From Bog-950 sp964620645 (GTDB taxonomy: Bacteria > Bacteroidota > Bacteroidia > Chitinophagales > LD1): a DNA stretch of 16,548 bases. Positions 7,840 through 14,123 of this stretch are shown here, one piece after another; positions within the stretch are counted from its first letter, which is position 1; the number at the start of each line of letters is the position of its first letter. Where the stretch lies: NCBI GenBank assembly GCA_964620645.1, contig CAZUHU010000074.1, positions 1 through 16,548 of the forward strand, written 5' to 3'. Made by a program: the position numbers and the translations under genes. Below the pieces are notes generated by a model that saw only the letters and a program-made list of their open reading frames with translations, did no database searches and was not told the origin of the DNA.

Positions 7840-9684
7840 ATGAGGAATTTTTACGGCCTGCTTTTGGCGTTACTTTTTGGCATTATAGCGCACCCTGCCC
7901 GGGGGCAGTTTAGCTATGATGATGAGGTATGCCTTGACAAAACACCCCGCCAAATACAGCTTGAATACAATAAGAAAAGGTTTATGGAGGGGATGAACAA
8001 AACCTTCATTTATCTCAGTTACCTGAACTACCGCGATAGAACAGTTGACAGGGTGGTAACCGGCGTGGAGGAGTTTGAGCCCTATCGCGGAAAAATTATC
8101 AGAAATATTAATATTGAAATACTGGACCCCTTTGGTGTTTCTATTGAGAAGCCTGAGAACGACCACCCCAGCCGGTTTCAGAAGTTTGCCAACGGCATAC
8201 AGATAAACACCAAACCCTGGGTAATAAAAAACGACCTGCTTTTTAAGAATGGCCAGCGGGTGGACCCTCAATCATTTGCTGATACCGAGCGTAACCTTTG
8301 GGAAAGAGAAACTTTTAAAGACCTTAAGATTTACATTACAGAAGTAGCTGAAGATGATGACTACGTGGATGTAACCGTAATTGTGCAGGACCGCTGGAGC
8401 TGGACCTTAATAAGCGGTGTACAATACAATAAGGCAGAAATAGGGCTGCAGTTTCAAAATTTCATGGGTCTGCCGCACTCCATAACCAACACCGTAAGTT
8501 TCAATTTCCGTAAGGATAACTTTTACACTGTTGGAGGCAATTACCAATACAACAACATTAAAGCCTCGCACATTGATATTAAAGGCATGTATTATTACCA
8601 ACCTGCAAGTGTTGGTGGCGACCTTATAGTAAGAAGACCATTTTTCTCAGCCAACAGCCGTTGGGCAGGGCATATTAAGACCGGTATTTATAAAGAGAAT
8701 AAATGGATACCCAATGCCTTTTCGGATGCTATACCTACCAACGTATTTGTAAACACGCAGGATATTTGGTTGGCCACCTCATTTAAGTTAAGCAGCCGCA
8801 ATAAAGTACAAACCGATCTTACCCGCCTGGTGCTTTCAGGCCGCTTGTATCGTAAAGATTACCTGGCAAGGCCATTTAAGCGCAGTGCGGATGGTGAACT
8901 TAACTTTACCAAGCAGTTCTACTTCTTAGGCAGCATCGGCATTGCGCAGTGGGACTATTACCTTGACCACTCCGTTTATTACTTAGGCCAGGCAGAGTAC
9001 TTTACCAAAGGCCTTAATACCGCTTTAATAATGGGCTTTGATAATGATGAAGACCTTAGCAAACGCTTTTACAGCGGCGTGCAGTTTAGTTATGGTAAAT
9101 TTATTGAACGGCTTGGCTACCTCAATTCAAGAGCAAGCTACGGTGGTTTTATGAAGCGTAGCACTTACGAACAGATACTGTTTAAGGTAAGCACACAGTT
9201 CTTCTCTGTACCTATAAAGCTGGGCAAGCGCTTTATGATGCGGCAGTTTGTTAACGCCTATGTTAATATAGGCTTTAACCGCCCGGCCGGTTACGAACTT
9301 GTGGTAAATGATAAAAATGGCTTGCGCGGTATTTTCGGCGACCAGGTGCGTGGCACACGCAGCTATGTGTTTAATTTTGAAACAGACGTTTACCCCACCT
9401 TTAAAATTGCAGGTTTTAACTCCTCCGCCTTTGCATTTGCCGATCTTGCTATAACGCAAAACAGCGATGTTAAAGGTTATAGCCTTAGCCAGGCCTACGG
9501 TGCAGGTATTCGTTTACGTAACCTGGGAATGGGTATTGGATTCTTTGATCTTACTGTAGCCTATTATCCTAAAATGCCGGTTACGGGCTTAAAACCTTAT
9601 GGCGTTCTCGCAGGCTTCGAAAACAACCGCGCCATAGAAAAGAACAACCTGTTTGACTGGAAAGTATTGCAGCCGGACTACTGA
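7840..9684 (+). CDS. Outer-membrane beta-barrel protein with one POTRA-like domain
   Basis: A 614-residue protein with a signal peptide (hydrophobic 4-19, cleavage probably near Gly22-Gln23). Residues about 83-186 look like a single POTRA domain: strand KIIRNINIEILDPFG, a helix starting FADTERNLWER, then strands DLKIYITEVAED and YVDVTVIVQDRW. From about 188 to the end, alternating aromatic/polar strands (for example TLISGVQYNKAEIGLQF and YTVGGNYQYNN) indicate a transmembrane barrel. This is the layout of small Omp85-superfamily members related to BamA/TamA/TpsB, which insert or move proteins or lipids across the outer membrane. Only one POTRA is visible, and the C-terminus (ends VLQPDY) lacks the classic terminal Phe, so it is no BamA orthologue. 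The substrate is unknown. It starts 32 bases after the DUF899-like gene. Confidence 0.8.
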   Translation: MRNFYGLLLALLFGIIAHPARGQFSYDDEVCLDKTPRQIQLEYNKKRFMEGMNKTFIYLSYLNYRDRTVDRVVTGVEEFEPYRGKIIRNINIEILDPFGVSIEKPENDHPSRFQKFANGIQINTKPWVIKNDLLFKNGQRVDPQSFADTERNLWERETFKDLKIYITEVAEDDDYVDVTVIVQDRWSWTLISGVQYNKAEIGLQFQNFMGLPHSITNTVSFNFRKDNFYTVGGNYQYNNIKASHIDIKGMYYYQPASVGGDLIVRRPFFSANSRWAGHIKTGIYKENKWIPNAFSDAIPTNVFVNTQDIWLATSFKLSSRNKVQTDLTRLVLSGRLYRKDYLARPFKRSADGELNFTKQFYFLGSIGIAQWDYYLDHSVYYLGQAEYFTKGLNTALIMGFDNDEDLSKRFYSGVQFSYGKFIERLGYLNSRASYGGFMKRSTYEQILFKVSTQFFSVPIKLGKRFMMRQFVNAYVNIGFNRPAGYELVVNDKNGLRGIFGDQVRGTRSYVFNFETDVYPTFKIAGFNSSAFAFADLAITQNSDVKGYSLSQAYGAGIRLRNLGMGIGFFDLTVAYYPKMPVTGLKPYGVLAGFENNRAIEKNNLFDWKVLQPDY

Positions 9685-9787
9685 TAATTATAGAAGTTTC
9701 TCGAAATGCCTTTTGCGTTACCTGCTTTTAAAGGCTTATTAACCGAAAAATAAACTCCTGCGGAAATTAAGGTTGGCAGCTTTCTTA

Positions 9788-10534
9788 CTATTCAGGGAAA
9801 TGGACCAGGCCAAACAGTTTTTCAGGTGATGGTTGCAGGCGTACCTCAACTGTTTTACCAATCTTAAGCGGTACGGTTATCACATTGCTTTTACCTGAGC
9901 TTATAGCTGTCATTAAGGCTGACCTCACCTCTTCAGGATTCTGAGTTAGTTCTAAGGCAGATTCAAGGTTAACTTCACTTGGCAACCCATAACTGCGCAT
10001 CAACTCATCCATATAAGAGCTCTTCACCAAACCAAATGTTTTGGTATCTATCTCAAAAAAGCCCAAGCGAAAAACAGATTGCAGCACAGCAATACTCTTG
10101 CTTTCCGCATCCAGTTTGCTGCTTATGGTTTCAATCTGCTTGTTAAGCCTGAAGCGCTCAAAAGCAAACATTACTGAAGAAATAAGTACTTTGCCATCAA
10201 ACTTTCCTTTCACTAAAAAGTCCTGTGCACCGTAACGCACCGTTTCCAGACCAACTTCTTCATCGGTTAGGCCCGTTAGAACAATAACCAGATTACCGGG
10301 AAATTTCGAAAGGATATTCTTGATAGTATCTACCCCGAAACTATCGGGTAGATTCATGTCACTAATAATAATATCGTATTTGTTTTCGCCAAGAAAATCC
10401 AATGCTGTTTTCAGATTTTCAGCATGCGAAACCTGGAATACAGGCGATGACGATTCTCCCAAATAAAATTTTATCAGGAAAGCATCACCGGGATTATCCT
10501 CCAACAAAAGCACCTTCAGTTCCTGCTCTGCCAT
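9788..10534 (-). CDS. Response regulator: receiver domain plus C-terminal PAS-like domain
   Basis: A 248-residue cytoplasmic protein. Residues 6-120 are a receiver domain with all key positions: acidic pair Glu12-Asp13, phospho-acceptor Asp59 (ISDMNLP), Thr87 (VLTG) and Lys109 (LVKGK). A helix of about 25 residues (122-150) leads to a divergent PAS-like region (about 153-247) recognisable by GFFEID, a SYMDELMRSYGLP segment and EEVRSALMTAISSGK. There is no DNA-binding, GGDEF or kinase domain, so any output must go through protein contacts or ligand sensing by the PAS part. It is the last gene of a three-gene unit, only 4 bases after the Rcp1-like regulator. No strong terminator is visible in the 103 bases before the convergent barrel gene. 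The receiver assignment is firm; the PAS call is less so. Confidence 0.88.
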   Translation of the reverse strand: MAEQELKVLLLEDNPGDAFLIKFYLGESSSPVFQVSHAENLKTALDFLGENKYDIIISDMNLPDSFGVDTIKNILSKFPGNLVIVLTGLTDEEVGLETVRYGAQDFLVKGKFDGKVLISSVMFAFERFRLNKQIETISSKLDAESKSIAVLQSVFRLGFFEIDTKTFGLVKSSYMDELMRSYGLPSEVNLESALELTQNPEEVRSALMTAISSGKSNVITVPLKIGKTVEVRLQPSPEKLFGLVHFPE

Positions 10535-10538
10535 ATTA

Positions 10539-10988
10539 CTATTCGTGGGTTAATTGCACCGTTTTAAACCAATATATTTCAACAAGTTTAATAACCTTGG
10601 CAAAGTCATCAAAGTCCACCGGTTTAAGTATATAACAGTTGGCATGCAATGAGTAGGCTTTCGTTATATCATGGTCGGCATCAGAGGTAGTTAAAACTAT
10701 AATCGGAATCTTTTTTAAAGATTCATTGGCCTTTACTTCTTTTAAAACTTCAATGCCGTTTTTCTTGGGCAGGTTAAGGTCCAGTAAAATGATATGCGGG
10801 CGCGCAGCTTCGGCATATTTACCTTTGCGCGTTAAAAAATCAATAGCCTGTTCGCCATCCGAAACTACATCAAGGTGAATCTCCATCTGGCTTTCCTTCA
10901 GTGCCTCCTGGGTAAGCCTTATGTCTCCCGGGTTATCTTCTACCAGAAGTATGCGGGGCTTATTCTTACTATTCTTTAATAAATCCAT
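10539..10988 (-). CDS. Rcp1-like single-domain response regulator
   Basis: A 149-residue stand-alone receiver domain. Landmarks: Glu17-Asp18 in LLVEDNPGDIRLT, phospho-acceptor Asp70 in LLDLNLPKKNG, Thr100 in IVLTTS, and Lys122 in ILKPVDFDDF. The signatures DNPGDIRL, SDGEQAIDFL and the YILKPVDFDDF ending are characteristic of the Rcp1 group, the partners of phytochrome-type and related soluble histidine kinases. No output domain is present, so it acts as a phosphate shuttle or by protein contact. It lies 12 bases after the kinase gene and 4 bases before the receiver-PAS gene, so the kinase is its likely phosphodonor. Confidence 0.93.
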   Translation of the reverse strand: MDLLKNSKNKPRILLVEDNPGDIRLTQEALKESQMEIHLDVVSDGEQAIDFLTRKGKYAEAARPHIILLDLNLPKKNGIEVLKEVKANESLKKIPIIVLTTSDADHDITKAYSLHANCYILKPVDFDDFAKVIKLVEIYWFKTVQLTHE

Positions 10989-11000
10989 ATCTGTGGCCTG

Positions 11001-12434
11001 TTATTTCTTCAATGTAAAATAAAAAGTGCTTCCCTTGCCGGCTTCGCTTTCTACCCAAATATCTCCTCCGTGCCGCTCAACAATTTTTTTACATACTGCT
11101 AAACCAATACCGGTTCCTTCATATTCATTACGGGCGTGCAGCCTTTGAAATATAACAAATATACGATTGTAAAACTTGTTTTCTATTCCAATGCCGTTGT
11201 CACTAACGGCAAAAAGCCACTCGGTTTCCTTCTCTTCTACGGAAATTTTGATTTCAGGTTTTCTTTCCGGCGCTTTGAATTTGATGGCGTTATCAATCAG
11301 GTTCTGAAACAATCTCATTAGCTGGGTTGAATCACCCATTAAAACCGGCATTTTATCAAAAGTTACCTGTGCATCATTATCCTTAATACGCTCCTTTAAA
11401 TGGGCAATAGATATGCTTAAAACCTCATTTAGATTAACCTGTGTAAACGGATTGCCCTTGCGGTTTACACGGCTAAACTGCAGTAAATCGCTTATTAAGG
11501 CCTGCATGCGCGATACACCATCCAGCACAAACTGCATAAACTCTCCGGCTCCCTCGGGTTTACCTGCCTCAAGGTTCTTTTGGATGAGTTGTATGTAGCT
11601 GGCAATCATCCGCAGTGGCTCCTGCATATCGTGCGAGGCCACATAAGCAAACTGTTCCAACTCCTCATTTGAGCGCTTTAACTCAGCCGCCCGGTTGCTC
11701 AATTCATCCTGGGCAATTTTCATTTCTGATATATCCAGACAACTACCCATATAACCCGCAAAAGTTCCATCGGGTAAAAATCGAGGGGTTCCTATTTCAA
11801 GTATGTGGCGGTATTCGCCGTTTTTGCGTTTAAGCCTGTATTCAACTGAGTACTCCTTTTGGGCGCTAAGTTCAGGGGCTATATTATTCAACAACCGCAT
11901 ATCTTCGGGGTGCACGTTGCGGAGCCACCCGGTACCTAATTCCTCTTCAAACTTTTTGCCTGTAAAATCAAGCCAGGCTTTATTGAAGTAATAGCACAAA
12001 TTATCCTTATCGGTCATCCATATCATTACCGGCGATGCATCTGCCAGGGTTGCAAAACGTGTTTCACTCTCCTTTAAAAGGCCGGTAAGCTGATCCAGGG
12101 TTGGATTATCAACCAGGGTATAAACGGTGCCTTTAGAGCCGTCTGCCATTGCAATTGGCGACATGGACACCTTTAACCAGATCTGGTCTCCTGATTTTGT
12201 GGTAATGCCCGATTCCCAGTGGGTGAGTTTGTTGGTTTCTACAAGGTGGTAGTTAACCCTTACTTTAAAGAGGTCTTCAACGGTTACGCGGGCAATATCC
12301 TCGGCACCATAGCCGGTTAAACGCGCGAATGCTCTATTCAGGTAAACAGTTTTGCCCTGGGCATTGGTAATCATAATGGCCTCGGCATATTCATCAAAAA
12401 AAGCTGTAAAGGGCTGAGTAGAAAGCTCTAACAA
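11001..12434 (-). CDS. Soluble PAS-PAS histidine kinase
   Basis: A 477-residue protein without membrane segments, hence a cytoplasmic sensor. PAS domain 1 covers about residues 8-108 (AIMITNAQGKTVYLNRAF, then GYGAED), and PAS domain 2 about 122-240 (MTDKDNLCYYFNKAW, HPEDM, EYRLKRKNGEYRH). A coiled coil (241-262) joins the HisKA domain, whose H-box FAYVASHDMQEPL places the phosphorylated His at 268. The ATPase domain has N-box LFQNLIDNAIKF (Asn378, Asn382), G1 DNGIGI (412-417), F-box IFVIFQRLH and G2 GTGIGLAVCKK (440-450), all intact. The H-box is of the type found in phytochrome-like kinases, but there is no GAF-PHY photosensor. The start is TTG at 12432-12434; the next in-frame Met (21) would cut into PAS 1. 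It heads the operon with the two receiver genes. Confidence 0.94.
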   Translation of the reverse strand: MLELSTQPFTAFFDEYAEAIMITNAQGKTVYLNRAFARLTGYGAEDIARVTVEDLFKVRVNYHLVETNKLTHWESGITTKSGDQIWLKVSMSPIAMADGSKGTVYTLVDNPTLDQLTGLLKESETRFATLADASPVMIWMTDKDNLCYYFNKAWLDFTGKKFEEELGTGWLRNVHPEDMRLLNNIAPELSAQKEYSVEYRLKRKNGEYRHILEIGTPRFLPDGTFAGYMGSCLDISEMKIAQDELSNRAAELKRSNEELEQFAYVASHDMQEPLRMIASYIQLIQKNLEAGKPEGAGEFMQFVLDGVSRMQALISDLLQFSRVNRKGNPFTQVNLNEVLSISIAHLKERIKDNDAQVTFDKMPVLMGDSTQLMRLFQNLIDNAIKFKAPERKPEIKISVEEKETEWLFAVSDNGIGIENKFYNRIFVIFQRLHARNEYEGTGIGLAVCKKIVERHGGDIWVESEAGKGSTFYFTLKK

Positions 12435-12471
12435 GTATTCTATTTGAACGGGAAATTATGAATAGTTATAC

Positions 12472-12506
12472 GAAAAAAAAACGGTTCCGGCTTACGCCGG
12501 AACCGT
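12472..12506 (-). terminator. Strong intrinsic terminator of the beta-helix gene
   Basis: A perfect 11-bp stem (ACGGTTCCGGC at 12481-12491 with its complement at 12496-12506) has a TTAC loop. On the minus strand it is followed by nine T including the one at the stem base. It lies 28 bases past the stop of the beta-helix gene and upstream of the kinase gene, so it separates the two transcripts. Confidence 0.92.
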
Positions 12507-12534
12507 ATAAAAGTAACGAACAAGCTATTATAGG

Positions 12535-13725
12535 TTACTTTATTGGAGAAACTTTTTCGATCATGATACCGTTAGCAGAAACTGACAGTGATGGGTTGCT
12601 TTGAGAAGGTAACTGGTTAAAGAAATCTTTGTAAGTGTTACCTACGATAGTGTAACCACCGGTGTTCAGATCGTAGAAGATGTTGTTCATCATGTTGATG
12701 TTGTTACCAGAACCGATGTTACGATAGTAAGCCTGGTTAGTATTTTGTTGGCCGTTGATAGTAAGTTTAACACGGTTGAAGTTCAGAACCTGGTTGTCGG
12801 TTGAACCGCTCAGGTATACTCCGAAAGTTTCGCCGGTGCCGCCTACTGCAATGGAGTTGTTGTTGATTTGGCCAAGGTTAGTAGCTGAAGCAGAACAGTT
12901 GTTCATTGCTAAACCGTAAGAACCGTTAGCAGCGTTTACGATGTTGTTGCTTACAACCAGGTTACCGCTGGCGTTGTCAAGGCTTATTGCTTTAAAGCCA
13001 GTGTAGTTGCTCAGGGTGCTAACTACGTTGTTAGTAATTACCGGTGCTTCTTCGTTTAAAAGAGCCAGACCTGTTTCGTATTGGTTAAAGAACAGGGTAC
13101 CTGTGATAGAAGTTTTGCTGTCCATACCGTCGTTACCCATACCGCTTTTGTAGATACCGAAGCTGCCGTTGTTGATTTCGCAATCTTCGAATGCTACGTC
13201 GCTTTTAGGGGCAGTAGAAGCGAAGTATACAGTTGAGCTGTTAGCGCCTGTTCTTGCTGCTTCTACACCATCAAACACAACACCTTTAAAACCGATGTGG
13301 CCTGATTTACCGTCGATACGTGCACAGTTGCCGTAAGTGGCAGTTTTATGGTCGATAGTGATATTTTCAAAGTTTACGTAAGAAACACCGTTAAGAACCA
13401 GTGTAGCGTCAGATGTAGCGTAAGAAATAACTACTTCTGTATTGTTACCGCTTTTTGATTCGAAAGTAACAGTGTTGAAAGCGTCAGCACCCTGGATAGA
13501 TGAAAGAACTACTCTTTCATTATAAGTACCGTCCTGAATAAGGAAGGTAACCGGGCCTGATACGCCACCGCATTTTAATGCGTTAACAGCGTCATTAACT
13601 GTTGTGAAGTCAGCATCATCTTTACCGATGGTGAATTCTCCTGACAGAGAAGGACAGTCGCCCGCGAAGGCATTCAGAGAGATTGTCAGGAAGGCTGCTC
13701 CGAAAATTTTGTTTAGCTTGTTCAT
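12535..13725 (-). CDS. Secreted right-handed parallel beta-helix protein
   Basis: A 396-residue protein with a signal peptide (MNKLNKIFGAAFLTISLNAFA, cleavage probably after Ala22). The mature part opens with a pattern common in Bacteroidota surface proteins: FTIGKDDADFTTVNDAV, then GGVSGPVTFLIQDGTYNE (53-70). From about residue 84 onward come repeated short strands with Asn-rich turns (VNFENITIDHKT, ITNNVVSTLSNYTGF, LVVSNNIVNAANGSYGL, LGQINNNSIAV), the mark of a parallel beta-helix such as NosD/pectate-lyase-like folds. No catalytic residues can be assigned. It ends shortly after the helix with no recognisable type IX sorting domain, so it is probably periplasmic or released by another route. 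Codon use is strongly biased (AAC, ATC, GGT, almost no ATA), unlike its neighbours, which suggests high expression. It is monocistronic, with a strong terminator. Confidence 0.85.
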   Translation of the reverse strand: MNKLNKIFGAAFLTISLNAFAGDCPSLSGEFTIGKDDADFTTVNDAVNALKCGGVSGPVTFLIQDGTYNERVVLSSIQGADAFNTVTFESKSGNNTEVVISYATSDATLVLNGVSYVNFENITIDHKTATYGNCARIDGKSGHIGFKGVVFDGVEAARTGANSSTVYFASTAPKSDVAFEDCEINNGSFGIYKSGMGNDGMDSKTSITGTLFFNQYETGLALLNEEAPVITNNVVSTLSNYTGFKAISLDNASGNLVVSNNIVNAANGSYGLAMNNCSASATNLGQINNNSIAVGGTGETFGVYLSGSTDNQVLNFNRVKLTINGQQNTNQAYYRNIGSGNNINMMNNIFYDLNTGGYTIVGNTYKDFFNQLPSQSNPSLSVSANGIMIEKVSPIK

Positions 13726-13777
13726 TTTACTTGTTTTTTAATTTTTTCTGTAACCTTTTTCTTGTCGTTTCGTATTG

Positions 13778-13808
13778 GTAATTTACATCAGCCCTCAGGT
13801 TTTGTCAA
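13778..13808 (-). promoter_or_regulatory. Candidate proximal promoter of the beta-helix gene
   Basis: Reading the minus strand, TTG (13808-13806) is followed after 20 bases by TAAATTAC (13785-13778). The spacing suits the Bacteroidota -33/-7 pattern, but the -7 match is only partial (four of the six fixed positions). It would give a leader of about 45 bases. Confidence 0.3.
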
Positions 13809-13949
13809 GAGGGTGTTTTAAAAAAGTTTCACTTCAGCCTCATTTTTTTCATAACTCACTGATTTCCAAAGACAAATTTCTGCACTTTTTTATAAAACAA
13901 GGCTGCTAAATGCCTTTTTGGCTCTCTTTCTTTTTTAGGGGGGATAGTG

Positions 13950-13957
13950 CAAATTTA
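13950..13957 (-). promoter_or_regulatory. Candidate distal -7 element, exact TAnnTTTG match
   Basis: The minus strand reads TAAATTTG, a full match to the Bacteroidota -7 consensus. A TTTA lies 20 bases upstream and a TTTG 14 bases upstream, so the -33 partner is imperfect. Use of this site would give the beta-helix mRNA a 5' leader of roughly 220 bases. Confidence 0.3.
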
Positions 13958-14066
13958 AAGTTTATCCCGTTCAAATATAAATTCTTCAAAGAAATAATTT
14001 AAAGCTCGTCCATTATTTAAGTCACTGGCTTACATAAGGTAATGCCGCCATTTCCCTCCTAGTCCT

Positions 14067-14100
14067 AAAAAACAAAAGCCCCCCGATTATTCGGAGGGCT
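14067..14100 (-). terminator. Intrinsic terminator of the PorP-PorE-like operon
   Basis: A 9-bp stem with one mismatch (AGCCCCCCG at 14077-14085 with CGGAGGGCT at 14092-14100) has a 6-base loop. On the minus strand it is followed by TTTTGTTTTTT. It begins 23 bases after the stop of the PorE-like gene. Confidence 0.88.
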
Positions 14101-14123
14101 CTGCTATTGTCTTACTCTATTTG

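Larger units (their letters stand above)
13726..14076. other. AT-rich intergenic stretch without a gene
   Basis: About 350 bases with no credible coding frame. It is rich in A/T runs and lies between the beta-helix start and the terminator of the upstream operon. It must hold the beta-helix promoter. A weak hairpin (AAGGC at 13899-13903 with GCCTT at 13912-13916) lies inside. No tRNA or known riboswitch shape was recognised. Confidence 0.7.

Noticed and set aside
9708..9735. Inverted repeat GCCTTT...AAAGGC between the convergent barrel and receiver-PAS genes
   Set aside because: The stem is only 6 bp with a 16-base loop and no T run on either side, so it is too weak to call a terminator.
9788..12434. 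Idea that the kinase operon is a bacterial phytochrome system
   Set aside because: The H-box and Rcp1-like regulator fit that group, but the kinase has two PAS domains and no GAF-PHY chromophore module.
12535..13725. Idea that the beta-helix protein is a type IX secretion substrate served by the nearby PorP-PorE-like pair
   Set aside because: No recognisable C-terminal sorting domain follows the helix, and terminators separate it from that operon.
13899..13916. AAGGC/GCCTT hairpin with nearby T run in the 398-bp intergenic region
   Set aside because: Only a 5-bp stem with an 8-base loop, and no gene whose end it would mark. It is kept only as a possible leader element.
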